From contig NZ_CP114599.1 in NCBI RefSeq assembly GCF_027286305.1, forward strand, positions 2,976,001 to 3,040,000: 64,000 nt of DNA. The letters run 5' to 3'. Below, one piece after another: positions 31,756 through 39,806 of the stretch. How positions within the stretch are numbered: the first letter of the stretch is position 1; every line of letters starts with the position of its first letter. This DNA is from Phenylobacterium sp. NIBR 498073 (GTDB lineage: Bacteria > Pseudomonadota > Alphaproteobacteria > Caulobacterales > Caulobacteraceae). Position numbers and translations under genes: made by a program. The notes beneath the pieces are model-generated. The model saw only the letters and a list, made by a program, of their open reading frames with translations, made no database searches and had not been told where the DNA came from.

Positions 31756-32317
31756 GACACCGACCTCGACCAAGGACAAGCTGGTGCGCGCGGCCTTGGA
31801 AATCGGCGCGCAGGACGGGCTGGAAGCGGCCACCACCGCGGCCATCGCCGCGCGCGCAGGCGTGGCCGAAGGCACCCTCTACCGGCATTTCCCGTCCAAG
31901 GACGACCTGCTGATCGAGGTCTATCGCGGCATCAAGCGGCGCATCTTCGAAGCCATCATCGACGGCGAGGACACCGACGAGGCCCCCGACGCCCGCCTCA
32001 AGCGGGTCTGGCGCAAGCTCTACGAGGCCTATCGCGCCGACAGCCAGGCCTTCATGTTCGGCCAGCGCTTTGCTGAGTCCTCCCTCTCCAAGCGCGAGGG
32101 CGGCGCGGCCCACGAGCAGATCGCCACCGCCGTCGGCCGGCTGCGCCGGGACGGCATCGAGCGCGGCCTGTTCAAGAACCTGCCCAGCGATCTGCTGGCC
32201 AGCCTGTTCTTCGCACCCGTGGGCTACATGCTGAAGTCCGAGCTCAACGGCCGCACCTGGACCGACGCCGAACTCGACGCTGCGGCCGAGGCGGTGCTGG
32301 ATTCCATCAGGGCCTAG
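31748..32317 (+). CDS. TetR/AcrR family transcriptional regulator
   Basis: The 189-residue product has a TetR helix-turn-helix (about 25-58: 'TTAAIAARAGVAEGTLYRHFPSKDDLLIEVY') and a ligand-binding domain with 'AFMFGQRFAESSLSKREG'. The start at ATG 31748 lacks a Shine-Dalgarno but fits a leaderless transcript. It is divergent from the SDR operon and convergent with the MetA-type gene (shared CTAG stop at 32314-32317). The GTGAG-N6-CTCAC repeat at its own start recurs in the aldo/keto reductase promoter 2.3 kb away, suggesting autoregulation and a common regulon. Confidence 0.87.
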   Translation: MLTTPTSTKDKLVRAALEIGAQDGLEAATTAAIAARAGVAEGTLYRHFPSKDDLLIEVYRGIKRRIFEAIIDGEDTDEAPDARLKRVWRKLYEAYRADSQAFMFGQRFAESSLSKREGGAAHEQIATAVGRLRRDGIERGLFKNLPSDLLASLFFAPVGYMLKSELNGRTWTDAELDAAAEAVLDSIRA

Positions 32318-33318
32318 GACCCCGCGCCGGGCGGCATATTCACCCAAAGCGGCATGCTGAAGTCGAGGAAGATCGACTCTCCCTCCAGACGGTTCCGGGC
32401 CTCGAATTCCTTCATTGCGTGCAGCCGCAAGGTCGCCGGCGCCTTGCCGAACAGCAGGAAATTGTAGGCCCCGGTCACGCCCAGGCCCGCCACCCGGCCC
32501 TTGAAGGATCCGAGTCTAGCGCCGGCGCCGGAGTCGCCGCTGACCTGTTCGAAGTAATAGCCCTGCACGCCGGCAGACCAGGTCTTGTTGAACTTCTTCT
32601 CGACCGCCGCTTCGGCGTGGAATTCGGTGCCGGTCTCATAGCTGGTGTAGTCGTTCTCGCCGTTGAACGTGAAGCCGGCCTTGCCGGAGACGTCCCAGCC
32701 CGCCTCCTCGTTGAGGTAGGTCCCGGCCAGCGACACGTCGGCCGCCCAGCGGTGGAAGGCCAGGTTGGCCAGCTTGTCCTTCCGGTACTGGCCCACGGGG
32801 ATGTTGATCAGGGTGCTGGCGGCGATGTGGGTCTTGCCGCTGTTCCAGCCCCAGATCGCGGTCACGAGGGGATCGCCCATCACGAAGGCCGAATCGCTCT
32901 TGCTGCGCTCGATCAGCCGTCCCCGCGGACCGGTCAGGGTGGCCGAGACCTCGACGTCGGGCCCGCCGATCGGCAGCGCCAGACCCACCGCCAGGGTTCC
33001 GCCGGCCAGGTCGCTCGTGGGCACCCACAGGACGGTGGCGAAGTTCGCATTCACCGTCGCGTCCAGCCCCGCGACGACGTTGCCGCCGATCACGAACTCA
33101 CGCTCCCCTCCGGCCTCGCCGCTGTAATGATACTGGGTGTCGAGCAGGAACACGCCCTCGATTGGCGGCACGATCGCCGCGCCCGCCCCCCCCGAGCCCA
33201 GCAGATAGACGCTGGCCCCGGCCTCGGAGGCCTCGGCATTCCCCGCGAGCAGCAGCATCGCCGCGGCCGCCACGCCGCCTCCCAGCAGCGCCGCGCTCGT
33301 CCGGTTGGCGTTGTTCAT
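32314..33318 (-). CDS. Outer-membrane MetA-pathway phenol degradation-like protein
   Basis: The 334-residue product has a signal peptide (MNNANRTSAALLGGGVAAAAM, cut near AEA-SEAG). It then has a beta-rich body with 'GGNVVAGLDATVNANFATVLWVP', 'LINIPVGQY' and an aromatic C-terminus, matching the MetA/phenol degradation outer-membrane channel family (Phenol_MetA_deg). Such proteins are thought to help hydrophobic substrates cross the outer membrane. I chose ATG 33318 since GAGGGG lies about nine bases upstream. Its position among oxidation genes fits a substrate-uptake role. Confidence 0.8.
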   Translation of the reverse strand: MNNANRTSAALLGGGVAAAAMLLLAGNAEASEAGASVYLLGSGGAGAAIVPPIEGVFLLDTQYHYSGEAGGEREFVIGGNVVAGLDATVNANFATVLWVPTSDLAGGTLAVGLALPIGGPDVEVSATLTGPRGRLIERSKSDSAFVMGDPLVTAIWGWNSGKTHIAASTLINIPVGQYRKDKLANLAFHRWAADVSLAGTYLNEEAGWDVSGKAGFTFNGENDYTSYETGTEFHAEAAVEKKFNKTWSAGVQGYYFEQVSGDSGAGARLGSFKGRVAGLGVTGAYNFLLFGKAPATLRLHAMKEFEARNRLEGESIFLDFSMPLWVNMPPGAGS

Positions 33319-33432
33319 CGCGATCATCCCCTCTGGCGCCGATCTTTCATTGATCGTGGCGACAGGCCCCCGCGGCGCCCATGGGGTGAAGCCCCCAGTT
33401 CGCCGGGGCAAAGCACTGACGCCCCCGCGTGG

Positions 33433-33957
33433 TCAGAGCGCCTTTTCCATGACGATGAACTCCAGGTCGTCCCGCGCCGGCTGGCCGAAGCGCAGGTCGG
33501 CATAGGGGAACGGCCGCGTCTCGCCGGTGCGCGCATAGCCGCGCCGCTCGTACCAGGCGATCAGGGTGTCGCGGATCTGGATCACCGTCATCCGCACCCG
33601 CTGCGCGCCCTGCCCGCGCGCGTGGTCCTCGGCCGCGGCCAGCATGGTGCGGCCGAGCTGACGGTCCTGCAGGTCCGGCCGCACGGTCAGCATCCCAAGA
33701 TACCAGGCCCCGGCGTCCGCCGGCTCCAGCCAGACGCAGCCCAGCAGCGGTGCGCCGACCGCCTCGCGCAGGGTCATCACCATCGCCTGCGGATTGGCCG
33801 CCAGGTCGCTGGCCAGGGTCTGCGCGTCCGTGCGCTGGCCGCCCAGATAGTCGGCCTCGGTGGTCCAGCCCTGGCGCGAGCTCTCGCCCCGATAGGCGGA
33901 GTTCACCAGCGCTGCGATGGCGGGCAGTTCGTACGGATCGGCGGGAGCAAAATGCAT
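33433..33957 (-). CDS. GNAT family N-acetyltransferase
   Basis: The 174-residue product has the GNAT order: 'LVNSAYRG' N-terminal helix, 'YLGMLTVRPDLQDRQLGRTMLAAAEDHA' containing the acyl-CoA loop Q/R-x-x-G-R/G (DRQLGR), and 'VIQIRDTLIAWYERRGYARTGETRPFPY' at the end. It acetylates an unidentified amine. AAGG is eight bases before the start. It stands alone between the MetA-type gene and the aldo/keto reductase. Confidence 0.88.
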   Translation of the reverse strand: MHFAPADPYELPAIAALVNSAYRGESSRQGWTTEADYLGGQRTDAQTLASDLAANPQAMVMTLREAVGAPLLGCVWLEPADAGAWYLGMLTVRPDLQDRQLGRTMLAAAEDHARGQGAQRVRMTVIQIRDTLIAWYERRGYARTGETRPFPYADLRFGQPARDDLEFIVMEKAL

Positions 33958-34030
33958 GGCCTTCGGTAATCCATAAGCTACGCCTTCCCGCCAGCCGAAA
34001 ATTCCAGCCGATCCGGAACGCCGCCGATCG

Positions 34031-34084
34031 CTTGACGCTTTCGCCGTCAGCGCCTAATTATCCGCATGTGAGTGAGCGCTCACA
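34031..34084 (+). promoter_or_regulatory. Promoter with TetR-type operator before the aldo/keto reductase
   Basis: TTGACG (34031-34036) and TAATTA (34054-34059), spaced 17 bases, form a good sigma-70-type promoter. ATGTGAG (34065-34071) and CTCACAT (34078-34084) are perfect inverted arms around a 6-base spacer, placed over the expected transcription start. Inside it GTGAGCGCTCAC (34071-34082) is also palindromic. This is how a repressor operator is usually placed. Confidence 0.7.
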
Positions 34085-34110
34085 TCCTCACACATCTAGC
34101 GGAGTTCCCC

Positions 34111-35100
34111 ATGATCCGTCGCCAAATCGGCCGCACCGGCCGGGACGTGAACGCTATCGGCCTGGGCTGCATGGGCATGTCGATCGCCTATGGCGAGCCG
34201 ATGAACGAAGCCGACGCCGTCAAGCTGCTGCACGAGGCGCTGGACCTCGGCGTCGACCACTTCGACACCGCCGAGCTCTACGGCTTCGGCGCCAATGAGA
34301 GCCTGCTGGGCGCGGCCTTCCACGATCGCCGCGACAAGGCGTTCATCGCCACCAAGTTCGGCCCCGTGGCCGACCTCGCCACCCGCACGATCACCGGCGT
34401 CGACGGCTCGGAAGCCAACATGCGCCGCGCCATCGAACAGTCCCTGCGCGTGCTGAAGACCGACCACGTCGACCTCTACTACCTGCACCGGCGCGACCAG
34501 ACCCGGCCGATCGAGGAGACCGTCGAGGCGATGGCCAAGCTGGTCAAGGAGGGCAAGATCAAGGCCATCGGCCTCTCGGAAGTCAGCGCCGAGACCCTGC
34601 GCCGCGCCCAGGCGGTGCACCCCATCGCGGCCGTGCAGTCGGAATATTCGATCTTCACCCGCGACATCGAGCAGGTCGTGCTGCCGCTCTGCCAGGAGAC
34701 CGGCGTGACCCTGGTCGCCTACTCCCCGCTAGGCCGCGGCATGCTGACCGGCGCCTTCTCCCGCGACCATCGCCCGACCGGGACCGACTACCGTGCGGTC
34801 CAGTCGCCGCGCTTCCAGGGCGAGGCCTTCGAGGCCAACCTGGCCCTGGTCGAGAAGATCGAGAAGATCGCCGGCGCGCGCGGCGCGGCCGCCTCCCAGG
34901 TGGCCCTGGCCTGGGTGCTGGCCGCCAATCCCAACGTGGTGGTCATTCCCGGCACCACCCGACTGGCCAACCTGAAGTCCAACCTAGGCGCCGCCGACAT
35001 CGCCCTCACCGCGGCCGAAACCGCCAGCCTCGACGCCTTGGCCGGCAAGGTCGCCGGGACCCGTTACGACGCCCGCGGCATGACCATGGTCAACGCCTGA
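34111..35100 (+). CDS. Aldo/keto reductase (YajO/Tas-like)
   Basis: The 329-residue product has 'LGCMGMSIAYG', catalytic Asp and Tyr in 'DHFDTAELYGFGANE', Lys in 'IATKFG', His in 'YYLHRRD', and the NADPH-binding C-terminal 'VVVIPGTTRLANLKSNLGA'. It reduces aldehydes or ketones in the cytoplasm. I chose ATG 34111 (MIRRQIGRTG), preceded by GGAG; the ATG at 34072 lies in the operator. The clear promoter and operator upstream indicate induction by a ligand of a TetR regulator, possibly the one at 31748. Confidence 0.9.
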   Translation: MIRRQIGRTGRDVNAIGLGCMGMSIAYGEPMNEADAVKLLHEALDLGVDHFDTAELYGFGANESLLGAAFHDRRDKAFIATKFGPVADLATRTITGVDGSEANMRRAIEQSLRVLKTDHVDLYYLHRRDQTRPIEETVEAMAKLVKEGKIKAIGLSEVSAETLRRAQAVHPIAAVQSEYSIFTRDIEQVVLPLCQETGVTLVAYSPLGRGMLTGAFSRDHRPTGTDYRAVQSPRFQGEAFEANLALVEKIEKIAGARGAAASQVALAWVLAANPNVVVIPGTTRLANLKSNLGAADIALTAAETASLDALAGKVAGTRYDARGMTMVNA

Positions 35101-35141
35101 CCGGGGCTCGCCTCCGCCCTGGTCGGGCGGAGGCGACGTCC

Positions 35142-36395
35142 TCAGACCGCTTCCGGCTCCAAACCGGATGTGGTCGGCGCCATCGGCGGGTGCTTGTCGA
35201 TCTTCGGCAGGAACGCCGCCAGCAGGCCGATGGCCGGCAGGAACGCGCACAGCCGGTAGACCGTCTCGATCCCGGTCTTGTCGGCCAGCACGCCGAGGAT
35301 CGCCGCGCCGAGGCCCCCCATCCCGAACGAGAACCCGAACAGCAGGCCGGACATCATCCCGACCTTGCCGGGCGCCAGCTCCTGGGCGAACACCACGATC
35401 GCCGGGAAAGCCGAGGCCAGGATCAGGCCGATGATCACCACCAGCGGCCCTGTCCAGAACGCGCCGACGAACGGCAGCAGCAGGCTGAACGGCAGCACCC
35501 CCAGGATCGAGAACCAGATCACGTACTTGCGCCCAAACCGGTCGCCCAGCGGCCCTCCGGCCACCGTCCCGGCCGCCACCGCGCCCAGGAACAGGAACAG
35601 GTGCAGTTGCGCGCCCTGCACCGACGAGCCGAACTTCTCCATCATGTAGAAGGTCAGGTAGTTGGTCAGGCTGGCCAGGTAGACGTACTTCGAGAAGATC
35701 AGCGCTAGCAGGATCGAGATCCCGGTCACCACCTGGCGGCTAGGCGGCGCCACCGGCTGCGGGCCCTTCGCCGCCGCCTGCAGCCGCGCTAGGCCATGGG
35801 TGCGGTACCACTGGGCCACATTCCACAGGATCGCCCCGGCCAGCAGCGCCAGCAGCGCGAAGAACATCAGGCTCGACTGCCCCCAGCGCACCACCACCAC
35901 CGCCGCGGCCAGCGGGCCCAGCGCCGATCCGGCGTTGCCGCCGACCTGGAACAGCGACTGCGCCAGGCCATGCCGGCCGCCCGCCGCCATCCGCGCCACG
36001 CGGCTGCTTTCCGGGTGGAACACCGACGACCCCATGCCCAGCAGGCAGGCCCCGACCACCACCAGCCCGTAGCTGTGCGCCACCGACAGCACCGCCAGCC
36101 CGGCCAGTGAGAACAGCGTCCCGAACGGCAGCGCCATCGGCGTCGGCCGCTTGTCGGCATAGAGCCCGATCATCGGCTGCAGGATCGAGGCGGTCACCTG
36201 ATAGGCCAGGGTTACGATCCCGATCTGCCCGAAGGTCAGCCCCAGCTCGGCCTTCAGGTTCGGATAGATGGCCGGAAGCAGCGCCTGCATCATGTCGTTG
36301 AGCAGGTGGCAGAAGCTGATCGCCAGGATCACCCCGAAGGCCGTCCCGCCCGCCGCCTGCGCCTGCTTGTTCGCCGTGATCGTCTGTCCGCCCAT
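35142..36395 (-). CDS. MFS transporter, fosmidomycin-resistance (Fsr) type
   Basis: The 417-residue membrane protein has 12 likely transmembrane segments and motifs of the Fsr family: 'SFCHLLNDMMQALLPAIYP', 'GLYADKRPTPMALPFG' and 'LGMGSSVFHPESSRVA'. Members export fosmidomycin and other small molecules using the proton gradient; the natural substrate is unknown. I chose ATG 36395; a longer frame reaches into the divergent regulator. The divergent AraC gene (92 bases away) is its likely regulator, a pairing often seen for such exporters, but here that gene is frameshifted. Confidence 0.88.
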   Translation of the reverse strand: MGGQTITANKQAQAAGGTAFGVILAISFCHLLNDMMQALLPAIYPNLKAELGLTFGQIGIVTLAYQVTASILQPMIGLYADKRPTPMALPFGTLFSLAGLAVLSVAHSYGLVVVGACLLGMGSSVFHPESSRVARMAAGGRHGLAQSLFQVGGNAGSALGPLAAAVVVVRWGQSSLMFFALLALLAGAILWNVAQWYRTHGLARLQAAAKGPQPVAPPSRQVVTGISILLALIFSKYVYLASLTNYLTFYMMEKFGSSVQGAQLHLFLFLGAVAAGTVAGGPLGDRFGRKYVIWFSILGVLPFSLLLPFVGAFWTGPLVVIIGLILASAFPAIVVFAQELAPGKVGMMSGLLFGFSFGMGGLGAAILGVLADKTGIETVYRLCAFLPAIGLLAAFLPKIDKHPPMAPTTSGLEPEAV

Positions 36396-36486
36396 CTGAG
36401 CTGCTCCATAGCTGAGCGGCCCGGATAGGCGCTTCGCCGCGCGCCCGCATTCCTGTATGGGTCTTTCAGTTTTGCGAGTGGGACAC

Positions 36487-37253
36487 ATGATCGACTGGAT
36501 CAATCCGGACGACGTCGAAGACACGCCGCGCCCGGTCGTGGCCATCGCCAACGACTACCCGCCGCATCACGAACTGGAATGGCACCGCCACCGCCGCGGC
36601 CAACTGCTCTACGCCGCCAGGGGCGTGGTCGTCGTCTCCACCCCCAACGGCGCCTGGGTCGCCCCGCCCGAACGCGCGGTCTGGACCCCGCCCGGCGTCG
36701 AGCACGCGGTGAAGATGGTCGGCTCGGTCAGCACCCGCGGCATCCTGATCGAATCGGGCGGCTGTCCCGGCTTCGGCGAGGCCAGCCGCGTCATCGAGGT
36801 CTCGCCGTTGCTGCGCCACCTGCTGCTGGCCGCCTGCGAACTGCCGCGCGAGTACGACCGCGAGGGCCGCGACGGCCTGGTCATCGAGCTGCTGCTGGTC
36901 GAGCTCTCCCGCGCCCCGATCGTCCCGTTGGCCGCCCCGTTCCCGCAGAGCCCCGGGCTGGCCGCCAAGTGCCGCGCCTTCCTTCAGGCCCCCAGCCCGC
37001 ACGACACTATCGACCGCTGGGCCGACGACCTCGGCATGGGCCGCCGCGCCTTCACCCGCGCCTTCCGCCGCGAAACCGGCATGAGCTTCGCCGAATGGCG
37101 CCAGCAAGCCTGCGTGCTGGTCGCCCTGCCCCGCCTGGCCGCCGGCGACCAGGTCACCGCCATCGCGCTCGACCTTGGCTACGAAAGCCCGCCGCCTTCG
37201 CCACCATGTTCAAGCGCCTGCTCGGCGTCGCGCCCAGCCGCTATCAGGGGTGA
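36487..37253 (+). pseudogene. AraC family regulator with a C-terminal frameshift
   Basis: Read from ATG 36487 the product has an N-terminal cupin ('HHELEWHRHRRGQLLYAARG', 'PGVEHAVKMVG') and an AraC helix-turn-helix ('DLGMGRRAFTRAFRRETGMSFAEWRQQ'). The expected second helix-turn-helix is broken: after 'ALDLGYES' the frame reads proline/serine junk to a stop at 37377, inside the convergent hydrolase. One base earlier the other frame continues as expected with AAFATMFKRLL...APSRYQG and stops at 37253. A single-base loss near 37190 (AAAGCCCGCCGCC) explains both. It could be a real loss of function or a sequencing error in a GC-rich run. The intact protein would be about 255 residues. Confidence 0.75.
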
Positions 37254-37301
37254 ATCCCAAAGGGGTTTGGTCAGGCCACGCCGTCACGAGCGTGAGCGGT
37301 G

Positions 37302-38129
37302 TCAGGTTCGCGCCTCGATCCAGCCGACGATGTCGCCCAGCACGCCCTCCTTGCCGAGGTCGGCCAGCAGGTCGTGATAGTGCCCCTCATACAGCTTCAG
37401 CGTCTTATCCTTTGACCCGGCGTGGTCGTAGAAGAACTGGCTGCCCTTCGGCAGGGTCGCCTTGTCCTCGGTGCCATGCAGGATCAGCACCGGCAGGGTG
37501 ATGGTCGGAATCTCCTTGGTCAGCCGCTCGTCGGCGCGCTGCAGCGCCGCCACGGTGATGCTCGGCTGGGTCTCGTCGTGGATCAGCGGATCCTCGTTCA
37601 TCGCCTTGACCACCGCCGGATCGCGCGAGAAGTCGACGTTCTTCAGCTTCAGGATCGGAATGTCGGGCGCCACGTGGCTGACGCCCTTGATCACCTGCAG
37701 GGCGATCTCGGGCGCCGGCACGCGGAAGGCGAAGCTCTCGCAGATCAGCCCGGCGATATCGGCCTGGTGGTCCAGGGCGTAGGTGCTGGCGATCACCCCG
37801 CCGGCGCTGTGGCCCAGCACATAGACCGGCACGCCCGGATCACGCGCCTTGGCGATGCTGACAACCTGGACCAGGTCGCCGACGTACTCATTCACGTGCT
37901 CGACGTGGAACCGCTCGCCTTCCGACAGGCCGCGGCCGCGATAATCATGCGCATAGACGGCGAAGCCCTTGGCGGCCAACTGCTCGGCGACCCACGCGTA
38001 CTGGCCGCTGTGCGAATTAAACCCGTGGCTGATGACCACGATCGCCCTCGGCGCCCCCGCCGGCCGCCACGAGCGCATGAAAATCTTGAGGCCGCCGGCC
38101 CCTTCGAAAGTTTCTTCCTTCGGAGCCAT
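37302..38129 (-). CDS. Alpha/beta hydrolase (monoacylglycerol lipase-like)
   Basis: The 275-residue product has 'VVISHGFNSHSGQY' (oxyanion region), nucleophile Ser108 in GHSAGG, Asp222 in 'LHGTEDKATLP' and His250 in 'YEGHYHDLL'. These match lysophospholipase or monoacylglycerol lipase-type esterases. No signal peptide is visible, so it should be cytoplasmic. It ends 48 bases beyond the restored end of the convergent AraC gene and stands alone. The substrate is probably an acylglycerol or other ester. Confidence 0.88.
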   Translation of the reverse strand: MAPKEETFEGAGGLKIFMRSWRPAGAPRAIVVISHGFNSHSGQYAWVAEQLAAKGFAVYAHDYRGRGLSEGERFHVEHVNEYVGDLVQVVSIAKARDPGVPVYVLGHSAGGVIASTYALDHQADIAGLICESFAFRVPAPEIALQVIKGVSHVAPDIPILKLKNVDFSRDPAVVKAMNEDPLIHDETQPSITVAALQRADERLTKEIPTITLPVLILHGTEDKATLPKGSQFFYDHAGSKDKTLKLYEGHYHDLLADLGKEGVLGDIVGWIEART

Positions 38130-38207
38130 CGCGCCCTCGCTGAGTTGAAGGGCGCAACCTAACCTCGAAACAGCGAACGCCGCTATCCGAAAGAACCTGG
38201 AGTTCGG

Positions 38208-39608
38208 CTATGCGCCGAACGTGCCCGCATAGCGTTCACGCAGGAGGTTCTTCTGCACCTTGCCCATCGCATTGCGCGGCAGTTCGTCGACGAAGAACAC
38301 CTTCTTGGGCGTCTTGAACGCGGCCAGTTGCTCGCGCAGCGCGGCGATCATCGCGCCCTCGTCGCCGCGGCCGATCACCACCGCCGTCACCGCCTCGCCG
38401 AAATCCGGATGCGGCAGGCCGATCACCGCGCTTTCGGTGACGCCCTCCATCTCGTCGAGGATCAGCTCGATCTCCTTCGGATAGACGTTGAAGCCGCCGG
38501 AGATGATCAGGTCCTTGGCCCGGCCGCTGATCCACACGCGGCCGTCCGGGTCCTGGCGGCCGACGTCGCCGGTGATGAAAAAGCCATCGGACGTGAATTC
38601 CTGGGCGGTCTTCTCCGGCATCTGCCAGTAGCCGCCGAACACGCTCGGCCCCTTGATCTCTATGGTTCCGGTCTCCTCGCCGCCGCCGATCCGCAGCTCC
38701 ACGCCCGGCAGCGGATAGCCGACGCTGCCGGCGATCCGCTCGCCGTCCAGCGGGTTGGAGGTGATGATCACCGCCTCGCTCATCCCGTAGCGCTCCAGGA
38801 TCCGCTGCCCAGTCCGCGCCTCGAACTCGGCGAAGGTCGATTCCAGCAGCGGCGCCGAGCCGCTGATGAACACCCGCATGTGCGCCGCCGCCTGCCGCGT
38901 GAAGGCCGGGTTGGCCAGCAGCCGGGTGTAGAAGGTCGGCACCCCCATCATCACGGTCGACTTCGGCAGCCCCGCCAGCACCTGGGCGTCGTCGTACTTG
39001 GCCAGCCACACCATCGGCGCGCCCGACAGGAACGCGCAGTGCAGCGCCACGAACAGCCCGTGCACATGGAAGATCGGCAGGGCGTGCAGCAACACGTCGC
39101 TCTCGCTGAAGCCCCAGGCCGCGTGCAGCGCCAACGCATTGGCCGCCAGGTTACCGTGGCTCAGCATCGCGCCTTTCGAGCGGCCCGTGGTGCCTGAGGT
39201 ATAGATGATCGAGGCGAGATCGTCCTCGCTGCGCGCCAGCGTCTCCGTCAGCGGCTCGCGGCTGCGGGCGTCGGCGACCAGCTCGACCGCGTCCTCGACG
39301 AACAGCACCGGCTGGGCGTCGTCGATGAAGTAGTCGATCTCCGCTTCGGTATAGGCGGTGTTCAGCGGCAGGAAGACCGCGCCGACCTTCAGGGTCGCCA
39401 GATAGACGACCACCGCTTCGACGCTTTTCTCAGACTGCAGCCCCACCCGGTCGCCGGGCTCGACCTCGTACTCGACCAGCAGCGCCGCCGTCCGCGCCAC
39501 GTCGTCCTCCAGCGCCCCATACGACACCTCCCGCCCGTCGGGCAGGATGAACGCCGGCTTGGAGCGGTCGACGGGAAAACGGGAAGCGAGTAGCGCGTAG
39601 AGGTTCAT
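38208..39608 (-). CDS. Acyl-CoA synthetase, MatB-like (malonyl-/methylmalonyl-CoA ligase)
   Basis: The 466-residue adenylate-forming enzyme has the ATP loop 'IIYTSGTTGRSKGAML', A5 'ERYGMSEAVI', A7 'FFITGDVGRQDPDGRVWISGRAKDLIISGGFNVYP' and A10 'LPRNAMGKVQKNLLRE' with the catalytic lysine. It is shorter than fatty acyl-CoA ligases and the ending 'GKVQKNLLRE' is characteristic of malonyl-CoA synthetases. It would make malonyl- or methylmalonyl-CoA from the free acid. No mat decarboxylase is adjacent. Its 5' flank is a run of palindromic repeats. Confidence 0.85.
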   Translation of the reverse strand: MNLYALLASRFPVDRSKPAFILPDGREVSYGALEDDVARTAALLVEYEVEPGDRVGLQSEKSVEAVVVYLATLKVGAVFLPLNTAYTEAEIDYFIDDAQPVLFVEDAVELVADARSREPLTETLARSEDDLASIIYTSGTTGRSKGAMLSHGNLAANALALHAAWGFSESDVLLHALPIFHVHGLFVALHCAFLSGAPMVWLAKYDDAQVLAGLPKSTVMMGVPTFYTRLLANPAFTRQAAAHMRVFISGSAPLLESTFAEFEARTGQRILERYGMSEAVIITSNPLDGERIAGSVGYPLPGVELRIGGGEETGTIEIKGPSVFGGYWQMPEKTAQEFTSDGFFITGDVGRQDPDGRVWISGRAKDLIISGGFNVYPKEIELILDEMEGVTESAVIGLPHPDFGEAVTAVVIGRGDEGAMIAALREQLAAFKTPKKVFFVDELPRNAMGKVQKNLLRERYAGTFGA

Positions 39609-39638
39609 GGCGCCTTGCGTAGCGGGTCGCCCACCCCA

Positions 39639-39666
39639 GTGTCATCCCGGTTTCGGCGCAGCCGAA
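39639..39666 (+). repeat. Half-copy of a palindromic intergenic repeat
   Basis: These 28 bases are an exact reverse complement of 41737-41764, the right end of the large palindrome after the YeiH-like gene. The core GTGTCATCCCGG also forms the left end of that palindrome at 41638. It lies 31 bases upstream of the MatB-like gene. Confidence 0.7.
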
Positions 39667-39672
39667 CCAGAT

Positions 39673-39790
39673 GCTCCCCCTCTGGGGGAGCTGTCGGCCG
39701 CATCGCGGACTGAGGGGGACTTTAACTCAAGCAGTTTGAGAGCAATCCCCCTCCGTCTCGTCGCTTCAGCCGATCCACCTCTCCCATGAG
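39673..39790. repeat. Palindrome-rich intergenic repeat element
   Basis: GCTCCCCC (39673-39680) pairs with GGGGGAGC (39684-39691) over a 3-base loop. Further on come GAGGGGGAC (near 39715), TCCCCCTC (near 39748) and CCTCTCCC/GGGGAGG (near 39780). This stacked arrangement resembles intergenic repeats common in alphaproteobacterial genomes. It fills the space between two same-strand genes, and I see no coding sequence in it. Confidence 0.5.
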
Positions 39791-39806
39791 GGGAGGAACT
39801 GGAGCT

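Noticed and set aside
37254..37377. C-terminal tail of the AraC frame after the frameshift
   Set aside because: It is proline/serine-rich with no family similarity and overlaps the convergent hydrolase; it is out-of-frame sequence.
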